Shown in pieces: positions 18,509 to 26,709 of a stretch of DNA of 64,000 nt. Source of the stretch: Atopomonas sediminilitoris (lineage in GTDB: Bacteria; Pseudomonadota; Gammaproteobacteria; Pseudomonadales; Pseudomonadaceae); assembly GCF_022601735.1 (NCBI RefSeq), contig NZ_JAKUMM010000006.1, forward strand, positions 147,340 to 211,339. The letters are read 5' to 3'. Below the pieces are notes generated by a model. That model saw nothing but the letters and a program-made list of their open reading frames with translations. It was not told the DNA's origin and searched no databases. Position numbers and translations under genes: made by a program. Numbering within the stretch: position 1 is the first letter of the stretch; every line of letters starts with the position of its first letter.

Positions 18509-19066
18509 ATGAAGTTTTGCAGCCAGTGCGGCGCCGGCGTCAGCCAGCGCATCCCCGAGGGGGACAACCGCCCACGCTTTGTGTGCCTTGAATGCCAGAC
18601 CATTCATTACCAGAATCCGCGCATCATCGCCGGCTGCCTGCCTGTTTATGGCGAGCAAGTGCTGCTGTGTCGCCGCGCCATCGAGCCACGCCGTGGCTTT
18701 TGGACATTACCGGCAGGCTTTATGGAAAACGGTGAAACCCTCGCCGAGGCCGCTGCTCGCGAAACCCGCGAGGAAGCCTGTGCTGAAGTAGCCAGCCTTG
18801 AGCTGTACACCCTGTTTGATCTGCCCTACATCCATCAGGTGTATATGTTTTTCCGCGCCGAACTGGTCAATGGGCGCTTTGCAAGTGGCGAAGAAAGCTT
18901 AGAAGTGCGTTTATTTCACGAACATGAGATTCCCTGGTCGGAACTGGCTTTCCCCACCATCGGCCGCACCTTAGAATGCTACTTCGCGGATCGGCAACAT
19001 GCCCACTACCCCATCCGCAACGAAGCCATTACCCGCTGGCAAAAGCCAAGCCCCCCTGCCGTATAA
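18509..19066 (+). CDS. Nudix hydrolase with N-terminal zinc ribbon
   Basis: 185 residues. A zinc-ribbon (CSQCGAGV ... CLECQTIHYQNP; cysteines at 4, 7, 27 and 30) precedes a Nudix domain with the box GFMENGETLAEAAARETREE. This arrangement resembles NudC-like and ADP-ribose/nucleotide pyrophosphatases. The exact substrate is unknown. It lies 128 bases from the divergent nudL and 14 bases before the L,D-transpeptidase start. Confidence 0.88.
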   Translation: MKFCSQCGAGVSQRIPEGDNRPRFVCLECQTIHYQNPRIIAGCLPVYGEQVLLCRRAIEPRRGFWTLPAGFMENGETLAEAAARETREEACAEVASLELYTLFDLPYIHQVYMFFRAELVNGRFASGEESLEVRLFHEHEIPWSELAFPTIGRTLECYFADRQHAHYPIRNEAITRWQKPSPPAV

Positions 19067-19080
19067 GAGTGAACGCGTTA

Positions 19081-19650
19081 ATGTCCCGCTGCTTGCCTTG
19101 GTTTACCGCTATTACCGCAACCACTTCGCACTCTTATTCACGCATAGCGTTGCTGTTGTTAGCCGCTGCTCTAGCGGCAGTGTTGCCTGTGCAAGCCAGC
19201 CTAGCCAGCAGCCGCGACTCATCCAGCTTTATCGACAAGGTACTGGTAGAAAAAAGCGAACGCCGTTTGCACTTAATCAGTCGTGGCAAAGTGATCAAAA
19301 GCTACCGTGTCTCACTCGGCAAGCAGCCTTTAGGGGCCAAAGTGCAAGAAGGTGACAGGCGCACGCCCGAAGGTTTCTATTGGATCGACTGGCGCAAACC
19401 TAGCGACAACTACAACCTGTCGATGCATATCTCCTACCCCAATAGCCGCGACCTTGCTAAGGCGAAAGAGCTTGGCGTGCGCCCAGGCGGCATGATCATG
19501 CTGCACGGCACACCGGTGGACGAGGAATACCCTGAGTGGTATTTCCACACGCTGGATTGGACCGAAGGGTGCATCGCGCTGACCAACAAAGACATGCGCG
19601 ATCTATGGCGCCGCGTTAAAGACGGCACCCTGATCGAGATCCGCCCTTAA
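19081..19650 (+). CDS. L,D-transpeptidase (YkuD) family protein
   Basis: I chose the ATG at 19081 (189 residues); the open frame extends further upstream but overlaps the Nudix gene. An N-terminal hydrophobic export signal (IALLLLAAALAAVLPVQASLAS) is followed by a YkuD domain: VDKVLVEKSERRLHL-type beta-strands, MLHGTP and the catalytic cysteine in WTEGCIALTN. Members make 3-3 peptidoglycan cross-links or attach lipoproteins, in the periplasm. The usual SxGCIR is EGCIAL here, as in the ErfK/YafK-like subgroup. Confidence 0.87.
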   Translation: MSRCLPWFTAITATTSHSYSRIALLLLAAALAAVLPVQASLASSRDSSSFIDKVLVEKSERRLHLISRGKVIKSYRVSLGKQPLGAKVQEGDRRTPEGFYWIDWRKPSDNYNLSMHISYPNSRDLAKAKELGVRPGGMIMLHGTPVDEEYPEWYFHTLDWTEGCIALTNKDMRDLWRRVKDGTLIEIRP

Positions 19651-19697
19651 GCTCGTAGGTCACTACTTATAAAAGAGGCGACTTTCAACGAGACGGC

Positions 19698-20390
19698 TTA
19701 TATGGCGACTTTACGGCCAAAGGCTTGCTCATAGGCCGGCGTAAACACTGCCCAGTCGGCCGCGCCCCACTGCATGACTCGCCGCTTCAGCTGCCGCAGG
19801 TCATGCTTAGCCGCTTGCAGCTGGGTTAATCGCTTGCGAGCCCGTTCCAGATCGAGCGTAGCCGCTTCAGCCGTTAAGGCATCACCCTGACCTTTAAAGC
19901 GCACAAACAGGTGCTTGTCATACAAACCTGCATGCTGCCAGCCCGCTCGGTGCATACGCGCCAGCATGTGCGCTATCGCCTTAAGCAGCGCCTGCTGCTG
20001 TGGCGGGCTAGGCTCAGGCGTTTCACGGTAGAAGTCCTCCAAGCTAACAAAGCCCTCCGCCAGCGCCTCAGTCACCATGACCGCCTTCCACCGCTCATCC
20101 TGCTGCACACCGAAGAAACGCACATGCGGCACGCACACGCCGGCTTGCTCAAACGCAGCTAAGGCTTGGTATTCACGCAACGCAGTTGGCCGCCCCAGAG
20201 GGAAACGCAGCGAACGAAACGTGTGCCCTTCTTGACGTTTAATGTAAAGCACCCCATCACGCGCCTTATGACGTACTACACCGCTCAAGCCATCGCGACG
20301 CTGGTTAGGCTCTTCCACCCACTCACCGGGGGCCGACCACCAACGCTCAAAACTTGAACCGTGGCTGCCAGCTGAGACTGCATAGCTCAT
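19698..20390 (-). CDS. InaA-family lipopolysaccharide kinase-like protein
   Basis: 230 residues with a protein-kinase-like fold of the Kdo/WaaP group. GVLYIKRQEGHTF carries the likely ATP-binding lysine, and MLARMHRAGWQHAGLYDKHLF fits the catalytic loop, but a standard HxD is not clear. TLDLERARKR is in the metal-binding position. InaA proteins are linked to weak-acid response and probably to LPS phosphorylation. It is alone on the minus strand, with an AT-rich promoter region at 20391-20450. Confidence 0.82.
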   Translation of the reverse strand: MSYAVSAGSHGSSFERWWSAPGEWVEEPNQRRDGLSGVVRHKARDGVLYIKRQEGHTFRSLRFPLGRPTALREYQALAAFEQAGVCVPHVRFFGVQQDERWKAVMVTEALAEGFVSLEDFYRETPEPSPPQQQALLKAIAHMLARMHRAGWQHAGLYDKHLFVRFKGQGDALTAEAATLDLERARKRLTQLQAAKHDLRQLKRRVMQWGAADWAVFTPAYEQAFGRKVAI

Positions 20391-20591
20391 AAAATACCTT
20401 TATCTTTTTATTATTAGATTACCTATCTCATCTAACCCTAACGCAACATCCCCCTAATTGCAGCCGACAAGACCAACGCACTAGCTCAACATCAACACCG
20501 CACATAACCGCTGGTCGGAAAAGCATCGCACACGCACAGATAGCACTAGAGTAAAGCCTGTGATTCACCAGCACTTTCAAGGAGTTGGGCG

Positions 20592-20810
20592 ATGAAACCA
20601 GAATTAACTATAGGTTTGACTCTCGTTGGCGGCATGCTGTTATCCGCCGTGTTAGCGGCTTGGCCAAAACCGATTGATCCACAGGCCAGCCTTGGTTACT
20701 GCCTCTTGCCCCCAAGCGCGCGTCACGCCGAGCCTGAGTTGCAGCCGGACGACCAAGGCATGCTGTTACTGTTTGCCCTCACCCAAGGGCCAGGACTACA
20801 AGGGCTTTAA
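20592..20810 (+). CDS. small membrane/exported protein of unknown function
   Basis: 72 residues. AAGGAG precedes the ATG. A hydrophobic segment (LTIGLTLVGGMLLSAVLAAW) near the N-terminus is followed by a Pro-rich, acidic, probably periplasmic region. I do not recognise a family. It lies 49 bases before yaaA and could be cotranscribed with it. Confidence 0.55.
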   Translation: MKPELTIGLTLVGGMLLSAVLAAWPKPIDPQASLGYCLLPPSARHAEPELQPDDQGMLLLFALTQGPGLQGL

Positions 20811-20859
20811 CCTGTGCAACTCCACACTGGTATGATCAAGCCAGAAGAGGAGTTTGCTT

Positions 20860-21639
20860 ATGTTGATGGTGCTTTCACCGGCCAAGAATTTGGATTACAC
20901 CACGGCCCCACACACCGACCGTTTTTCCCAGCCTGAACATCTGGCGCAAGCCCAAGACTTGATCAACCTGCTGCGTGAGTTAGCGCCGCAGGAGATAGCC
21001 CAGCTGATGAAGCTGTCCGACAAACTGGCCGGCCTAAATGCCGCGCGCTACGCCCAGTGGCACCAACCCTTCACGCCGAGCAACGCCAAGCCTGCTCTGC
21101 TGGCCTTTAATGGCGACGTATACACCGGTCTCGACGCCGCCAGCCTTAATGACGAAGACCTAACCTTCGCCCAACGCCACCTGCGCATACTTTCTGGCCT
21201 TTACGGTGTACTGCGCCCGTTAGACTTGATGCAAGCGTATCGTCTGGAAATGGGCACCAAGCTGGCCAATCCCAACGGTAAAGACCTGTATGCCTTTTGG
21301 GGCAACCAAATCAGCCAATGGCTTAATCACGCCTTAGATGAGCAGGGCGATAATATTCTGCTAAACCTCGCCTCCAACGAATACTTCAGCGCAGTTAAAA
21401 AGCAGACACTCAAAGCTCGCATCATCAATACCGAATTTCGTGATTTTAAAAACGGTCAATACAAAATCATCAGCTTTTACGCCAAAAAGGCGCGCGGCCT
21501 AATGGCGCGCTACGTCATCACCGAGCGCATTACCGCGCCAGAAGCCCTACAAAGCTTCAATGCCGAGGGGTACTATTTCAGCCCCGAGCACTCCAGCGTC
21601 GATACGCTGGTGTTTTTACGCGATAGCGTGGAGGCCTAA
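20860..21639 (+). CDS. yaaA: peroxide stress protein YaaA (DUF328)
   Basis: 259 residues from the ATG at 20860, seven bases after AGAGGAG; a TTG two codons earlier is less likely. The start [13 protein letters not shown] matches the family (E. coli MLILISPAKTLDY). Conserved segments [32 protein letters not shown] and [15 protein letters not shown] are present. YaaA binds DNA and lowers free iron during peroxide stress. The next gene starts three bases after its stop. Confidence 0.95.
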   Translation: MLMVLSPAKNLDYTTAPHTDRFSQPEHLAQAQDLINLLRELAPQEIAQLMKLSDKLAGLNAARYAQWHQPFTPSNAKPALLAFNGDVYTGLDAASLNDEDLTFAQRHLRILSGLYGVLRPLDLMQAYRLEMGTKLANPNGKDLYAFWGNQISQWLNHALDEQGDNILLNLASNEYFSAVKKQTLKARIINTEFRDFKNGQYKIISFYAKKARGLMARYVITERITAPEALQSFNAEGYYFSPEHSSVDTLVFLRDSVEA

Positions 21640-21641
21640 CC

Positions 21642-22103
21642 ATGTGGATTGGTGCCGTTCTTGCGCTGGGCTGGCTGATCTTATTGCTGCGCTTTCCGGC
21701 CCGCGCCTTGCCTATATCGCTGGCAGCGCTGTTGGTCTTATTCAGTATTGCCGGCAGCGTGCTCTGGCTTGATCACCGCCACACCCAACAAACCGCGCGC
21801 CTTATGCTGCACCTCTCATGGAGTGCCGAGTGCCCGCCTGAGCAACCTCTGCGCACAGCGCTGAACAACCAAAGCGATCACACCCTGTTAGCGCTGACGT
21901 GGCAAATCAGTGCCGAACAGCAAGGCCAAGGTATCGAGCTCACCAATGAGCGCCTACCGCGCGGCCATTTCCGCCTGAGCCAAGGCCTGGCTAGCGGTAA
22001 AACATGGCAAGCCTGCCTGCCCTTACCGCGCCTACGCGACGGGGTTAACCCCACACAATTGAGTTATCAGGCGCACCAACTGCACGCCACGTTTGCCGAC
22101 TAA
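21642..22103 (+). CDS. hypothetical membrane-anchored protein
   Basis: 153 residues. Two hydrophobic segments at the N-terminus (about 3-18 and 22-43) are followed by a soluble region that may face the periplasm. I do not recognise a family; similar proteins lie after yaaA in Pseudomonas. It starts 2 bases after the yaaA stop and lies 21 bases before the SDR gene, so the three form an operon. Confidence 0.65.
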   Translation: MWIGAVLALGWLILLLRFPARALPISLAALLVLFSIAGSVLWLDHRHTQQTARLMLHLSWSAECPPEQPLRTALNNQSDHTLLALTWQISAEQQGQGIELTNERLPRGHFRLSQGLASGKTWQACLPLPRLRDGVNPTQLSYQAHQLHATFAD

Positions 22104-22124
22104 CCCACCGACAAGGATGCCACC

Positions 22125-22943
22125 ATGCGCCCACCCGTTGCTTTAATCACAGGCTGCTCCAGCGGTATTGGGCGAGAGTTGGCATTAGCTTTTAGCCGCT
22201 CGGGTTACCGCGTCTGGGGCACGGTACGCCGTGAAACCGACCAGCAAGCCCTGCGTGACACCAATATCCGTTCGGTGATCTTAGATGTACAAAACCACCA
22301 AGCCTTCGATGCGCTCGCCGAGCAAATCGCCAGCCTTGAAGGACGCGTGGATGTACTCATCAACAACGCCGGCATTGGCATCATGGGGCCGCTGCTGGAT
22401 CTACCCGCCGAGCGCTTGCAGCAGCAGTTCATCGTCAACTGCGCCGCACCGATTAGCCTCACCCGCAGCCTGTTGCCGCTACTGCGGCAATCACAGGGCT
22501 TGGTGATTAATATCGGCAGTGTTTCGGGCTACCTCACCACACCGTTTGCCGGCGCGTACTGCGCCTCCAAGGCGGCACTGCATGCGCTCTCAGATGCGCT
22601 GCGTTTAGAATTAGCACCGCTGGGTGTTCGGGTGATGCAGGTTCAACCTGGGGCGATTGCCTCGCAATTTGGCGCCAGCAGCAGCCAAGCGGCTGAACAA
22701 CTGATCCGTGAAGACTCACCCTGGTGGCCCTTTCGTGAAGGCATTCGCGCCCGCGCCAACGCCTCGCAAGATCAGCCCACGCCTGCCACGCAACTTGCGC
22801 AAGCCGTACTTAAAGCTAGCCAGCAAGCAACACCACCGGCCGTGTTACGCATCGGCAACGGCAGCTGGGCATTACCGTGGATCGCCCGTTGGGTGCCACG
22901 CGCCCTGCGCGACTTGCTGCTACGCCGGCATTTCGGGCTATAA
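22125..22943 (+). CDS. short-chain dehydrogenase/reductase
   Basis: 272 residues, a classical SDR. TGCSSGIG near residue 9 is the Rossmann loop, NNAG at about residue 80, a serine in IGSVSGYL and the catalytic pair YCASK near residue 146. The C-terminus WIARWVPRALRDLLLRRHFGL may bind membrane. The substrate is unknown; it resembles SDRs acting on lipids or retinol-like alcohols. It ends before a terminator shared with the convergent DUF1329 gene. Confidence 0.9.
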   Translation: MRPPVALITGCSSGIGRELALAFSRSGYRVWGTVRRETDQQALRDTNIRSVILDVQNHQAFDALAEQIASLEGRVDVLINNAGIGIMGPLLDLPAERLQQQFIVNCAAPISLTRSLLPLLRQSQGLVINIGSVSGYLTTPFAGAYCASKAALHALSDALRLELAPLGVRVMQVQPGAIASQFGASSSQAAEQLIREDSPWWPFREGIRARANASQDQPTPATQLAQAVLKASQQATPPAVLRIGNGSWALPWIARWVPRALRDLLLRRHFGL

Positions 22944-22982
22944 GCGGCCAGGCCGCACCTTTATTGCCGTTTAACTGGGCAT

Positions 22983-23010
22983 AAAAAAACGGCCCCGAAG
23001 GGCCGTTTTA
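22983..23010. terminator. bidirectional terminator (SDR / DUF1329)
   Basis: AAAACGGCCC-CGAA-GGGCCGTTTT, flanked by an A-run and TTTT. It can serve both convergent genes. The core is nearly the same as the thrC terminator. Confidence 0.88.
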
Positions 23011-23026
23011 GCTCGCCAAGTAAAAC

Positions 23027-24394
23027 TTAGCGGATACCTGCGTTACGCAGCGCTGCCGGGGTGTAGTCCGCCTCGGAGGCCTTGTAGTCGAAGTCGTAGC
23101 TCTTCGATTCTTCGTTTTTCAAGCCAGTCACCAAGTAACGGCCGTTCTGCAGGTCGTGCAGGGTTTCGGCGGTGTACCAAGGAATCTGCTTGTTGTAGTA
23201 GTACTGGGCATGCGACTCAGCCACACGCCACAAGCTGCCACGGCCATCGTAATGGTCGATCACCGATGCCTGCCAAGTATCTTCGTCGAAGAAGAAATGA
23301 CGCTTGGCGTAGATGTGACGCTGGCCAGACTTAAGGGTCGCTTCGACTTCCCACACACGGTGCAGCTCATAGCGCAGGTGCTCAGGGTTCAAATGACCTG
23401 CTTTGACGATATCGTCGTACTTAAGGTTCGGGTTATCCAGCTTGTAGGCGTTATAGGGAACCAGCAGCTCCTTTTTGCCTACCAGTTTCCAGTCGTAACG
23501 ATCGGGAGCACCGTTGTACATGTCGAAGTTATCCGACGTACGCAGGCCGTCAGCCGCGGTACCCGGACCATCGTAAGCCACCTGCGGCGCACGACGAACG
23601 CGACGTTGACCGGCGTTGTACACCCACGCCAAGCGCGGCTCTTTAACTTGGTCGATGGTCTCGTGAACCAGCAGCACGTTACCGGCCAAACGCGAAGGCG
23701 CTGTTACGCGTTGCTTGAAGTAGAACATCACGTTACTGGCTTTACTGGTATCGACGCCTTTCAAGTTTGCACGGAACGTAAACTCGTCGTGGAACACTAC
23801 CGGCGAGTAGCTGCCGTTGCTCTGCACCGCCATCTGGGTGATGAAGCGCTGGATCGAGCCGCCACGGTAACGAGTAATGTGGTTCCACACCACTTCCATG
23901 CCGTTAGCGGGGATCGGGAAGGTCACGCCTTCAACGAAGTTTTCCAGACCGTTACCGCCGCCGACCAGCTTGGTGTTGACCGCGTTCTGCTTGGTTTGAT
24001 CCAAGATATTTTGCGGGTAAGTCACCGAGCGATGGGTTGGGTAGATATTCATCTTGTAGGTTTCAGGATAACGCTTGAACAGCGCTAGCTGGCCTGCAGA
24101 CAGCTTGTCTTTGTACTGATCAGCATTGGCGGCAGTGATGGTGTACAGCGGCTTTTCGCTGGCGAACGGATCGCTCAGAAAGCCTTTGCTGTCTTCAGTG
24201 CCCGCATTAGCTGCCAGGCCGCCGGTCCACTCGGGGATAGAGCCATCGGCGTTGGCAGCTTTTTCAGCACCGACAGGCGTCAGGCTGGTGCCTAATTTCT
24301 CGGCTTCCGCCGGTGATACAGCGGCCATAACGCTGGTGGCCAGCAGCGACAGCGCGAAGGCACCGCCCTGCAGAATCTGCTTGTGTACGCTCAT
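23027..24394 (-). CDS. DUF1329 periplasmic/outer-membrane associated protein
   Basis: 455 residues from the ATG at 24394 (MSVHKQILQGGAFALSLLA), with AAGGAA upstream. The signal peptide should be cut after VMAA (about residue 25). The body shows family segments such as GTSLTPVGAEKAANADGSIPEW and RRVRRAPQVAYDGPGTAADG. DUF1329 proteins have a LolB/LolA-like beta fold and nearly always accompany DUF1302 barrels in Pseudomonas. They are thought to help transport or process hydrophobic compounds at the envelope, but this is inference. It follows the DUF1302 gene after 73 bases. Confidence 0.9.
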   Translation of the reverse strand: MSVHKQILQGGAFALSLLATSVMAAVSPAEAEKLGTSLTPVGAEKAANADGSIPEWTGGLAANAGTEDSKGFLSDPFASEKPLYTITAANADQYKDKLSAGQLALFKRYPETYKMNIYPTHRSVTYPQNILDQTKQNAVNTKLVGGGNGLENFVEGVTFPIPANGMEVVWNHITRYRGGSIQRFITQMAVQSNGSYSPVVFHDEFTFRANLKGVDTSKASNVMFYFKQRVTAPSRLAGNVLLVHETIDQVKEPRLAWVYNAGQRRVRRAPQVAYDGPGTAADGLRTSDNFDMYNGAPDRYDWKLVGKKELLVPYNAYKLDNPNLKYDDIVKAGHLNPEHLRYELHRVWEVEATLKSGQRHIYAKRHFFFDEDTWQASVIDHYDGRGSLWRVAESHAQYYYNKQIPWYTAETLHDLQNGRYLVTGLKNEESKSYDFDYKASEADYTPAALRNAGIR

Positions 24395-24431
24395 CTTGTT
24401 ATTTTCCTTGTAAGCACAATCAAGAGGGGCA

Positions 24432-24454
24432 AGCGGGCTGCACAGCAACCCGCT
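24432..24454 (-). promoter_or_regulatory. intercistronic hairpin between DUF1302 and DUF1329 genes
   Basis: AGCGGGTTGC-TGT-GCAGCCCGCT (10 bp, one G-U) with no following T-run. It may set the ratio of the two products by protecting or attenuating the mRNA. Confidence 0.5.
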
Positions 24455-24467
24455 TTGGCACTTTTTA

Positions 24468-26459
24468 TTAGAAGCTCATACCGAAGTTGACCGACACGAA
24501 ATCGCGGTCAACCAGCGTGTTGTAATCGCCACCGAAGAAATCGGTGTATGAAACACCGGCGGTGTAGGTGTTCAGGTAATCGGCGTCCAGACCGATACTG
24601 ACAGCCTTACGGCCTTCTTCGAAGTTACCGCCAGGGCCTGGAGAAAAGCCTTCGACATCGTGCGACCAAGACAGGCTAGGCTTTAGGTTAATACCGGCGT
24701 AAACGTCGTTGTATTCCCAGATAGCACGTGCGCGATAACCCCACGAGTTAGCCGTGGTAAAACCATCACTGTCACAGTACTTTGAAACGTTATTCTGAGA
24801 GCCAGTAGCTAAGGTGTTAGCGTTAAGTGCTTGGCATGTGCCTGCTGGAAGCTCGCCAGGCCCGAAAATTGAGTCGCGGCCATAGCGAACATCGCTCTTA
24901 CTTTCGAGGCCACCAACATGAGTCCAGCCAATTTCACCAATTAAGTTTAAACGACTAGCCCCCATCACTTGATCAAAGAAATGAATAAAGGTGGTTTGCA
25001 ACTGAGTAACTTCTTTACGACGATAACCATGCAAGTCTTGACCTGGAGTAGCACTCAGCAACGAGGCGTTAGCCAAGGCACCGAATGGAGATACAGGTCC
25101 GCCGCCTGTAAGAACAGACATTCCAGCCAATGGCGTTGCAGCAGCATATAAAATATCCGTTGTACTTAATTGCACAGGAGCGTTGGGACGATAGCTTAGC
25201 TCACCCGACCACGCTGTACCTGTGGGCAAAGTAGTCGCAAAGCTTAAACCGTATAGTTTTATATCTTCTGGATACTCAATAAAATAATTTGCGTTTCCCG
25301 CAGTTACTGCCAAAGCACTAGTTAAAGAACTACTTGCCGTACCCGCCCCCAGCGCACCACTACCGACAGCAACACCAGTTACCGCAGCGGCATCATAAAC
25401 ACTCTGACTCGCGCCTTGAGCACTAAAAATAGGGTTACGGCTGTGATAATTCATAAAATATGCGCCGAACTCAGTATTAACTGGTTCGAAGTAATAACGA
25501 AAAGCAACACCCCATTGACCGTCGTCACGAGCGTCACGGTCACTGCCACGAGCGACAATATTGCCTTCATCAGTATAATCAACACCGTACTGACCCGGAT
25601 CTACTACACCATTGACCCCGTATAAACCTGCAAAAGCACCTGCGTTTAGCGCCTGATTGGCTAACTCACCACCGCGGGGGCTCAACAGTGCTAGGTTCTC
25701 ATCACAGCCATCAGCGACGATATCGGCTTGCGCAAAGAAAGTACCGCAGTTATCAACAACTGTTTGCTCCCAGTCCAGCTGGTAGAACAGTTCCATAGAC
25801 AAGTTGTCGGTCAGACTCTGGGAAACATAGAACATGTTAACCGGAATCAAACCTTCTTTAATTTCCGCACCAGGACGGCGAAAGGCAGCAACGTCAACCG
25901 GGTTAACGGCGTTAATACCACTAAAGATAAAGGTGGACTCACCCCAGCTAACTACTTGCTTACCTAGGCGCACACTACCCGGCAGGCCGCCAATATCATA
26001 GTTGTGGTAAACGAAGGCATCTAACAACTCAGCGCCGGAGGCTTGGGCGCCTTCTTTGCGGTTGTGGTCGTCGATGTCTTTAAAAGTGCGGCTCTCATCC
26101 TTCAGCTCGAAGTCATACCAGTACTTGCCACGCAGGAACACGCCGGTGTCACCGTACTTCAGCTCAAGGTCATGGATGCCTTTGAAAATTTTGGAGAAGG
26201 TTTCACCCTGCTTGAAGTTTTGACGCGAATCGTCGGTGGTTTGGTACAGACCACGACCGCCGTTGTTAACGCCAATCAAGTCTTTATCGGCACCACGAAT
26301 ACCCCAACTCGCACCCACAGACAGCTGTGAGTCGAACTGACCTTCGATTTCCCCGATGTTGAAGTTAACCGCCATGGCTGCTGGTGCAGACAGGGCAGTG
26401 GCAAGGCCTACGGCTAATGGCAGCTTGGCCAAACGCCAGGTCGGTGTTGCTTGTGTCAT
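24468..26459 (-). CDS. DUF1302 outer-membrane beta-barrel protein
   Basis: 663 residues. The signal peptide ends in SAPAAMA (about residue 30), followed by FNIGEIEGQFDSQLSVGASW, the family start. Alternating strands and the final VNFGMSF (terminal Phe) fit an outer-membrane barrel. Conserved segments include RLGKQVVSWGESTFIFSGIN and PVDVAAFRRPGAEIKEG. Probably a channel for hydrophobic substrates, with DUF1329 as partner. The stretch around 24980-25650, which encodes Ala/Ser/Asn-rich loops, is distinctly AT-richer than its ends: one 60-base sample (25261-25320) counts to 37% GC. Confidence 0.88.
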   Translation of the reverse strand: MTQATPTWRLAKLPLAVGLATALSAPAAMAVNFNIGEIEGQFDSQLSVGASWGIRGADKDLIGVNNGGRGLYQTTDDSRQNFKQGETFSKIFKGIHDLELKYGDTGVFLRGKYWYDFELKDESRTFKDIDDHNRKEGAQASGAELLDAFVYHNYDIGGLPGSVRLGKQVVSWGESTFIFSGINAVNPVDVAAFRRPGAEIKEGLIPVNMFYVSQSLTDNLSMELFYQLDWEQTVVDNCGTFFAQADIVADGCDENLALLSPRGGELANQALNAGAFAGLYGVNGVVDPGQYGVDYTDEGNIVARGSDRDARDDGQWGVAFRYYFEPVNTEFGAYFMNYHSRNPIFSAQGASQSVYDAAAVTGVAVGSGALGAGTASSSLTSALAVTAGNANYFIEYPEDIKLYGLSFATTLPTGTAWSGELSYRPNAPVQLSTTDILYAAATPLAGMSVLTGGGPVSPFGALANASLLSATPGQDLHGYRRKEVTQLQTTFIHFFDQVMGASRLNLIGEIGWTHVGGLESKSDVRYGRDSIFGPGELPAGTCQALNANTLATGSQNNVSKYCDSDGFTTANSWGYRARAIWEYNDVYAGINLKPSLSWSHDVEGFSPGPGGNFEEGRKAVSIGLDADYLNTYTAGVSYTDFFGGDYNTLVDRDFVSVNFGMSF

Positions 26460-26529
26460 CGACGCTACTCCAGTTATGGATGTTGTTTTTATCGGTAGTC
26501 CGACTATAAGCGAGGCATGCGCGGTGTCT

Positions 26530-26613
26530 TAATCACTCCAAAGGATGAAATATCCCCCAATGCGCACGGCGCAGCCGCTGCGCACCCCTCTTGCGCCGGC
26601 TAAGGAGTGATTA
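26530..26613. promoter_or_regulatory. 10-bp inverted repeat TAATCACTCC upstream of DUF1302 gene
   Basis: TAATCACTCC at 26530-26539 and its exact complement GGAGTGATTA at 26604-26613, 64 bases apart. The left copy extends to ATCACTCCAAAG, a 12-mer found again at 28470-28481. It may be a regulator binding site. Confidence 0.45.
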
Positions 26614-26647
26614 CGCAATTACTGCGCCAGCTGCGTTTTGGGTAGGC

Positions 26648-26701
26648 AAAAAAAAGCGCCCGCCCCCCAAAAAAGGCTGCAGACGCCGGATGACGCGGGC
26701 T
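26648..26701 (-). terminator. terminator of AMP-ligase gene
   Basis: On the minus strand GCCCGC and GCGGGC enclose a long loop containing a second small hairpin, followed by eight T. It lies just after the AMP-ligase stop. Confidence 0.55.
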
Positions 26702-26709
26702 TTACGCGT

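Noticed and set aside
18373..18658. Open frames on the minus strand upstream of nudL
   Set aside because: Antisense to the second Nudix gene, which has a zinc ribbon and Nudix box.
23156..24088. Open frame of 310 codons opposite the DUF1329 gene
   Set aside because: Antisense shadow with Arg/His/Val-rich composition; the minus-strand gene has a signal peptide and family motifs.
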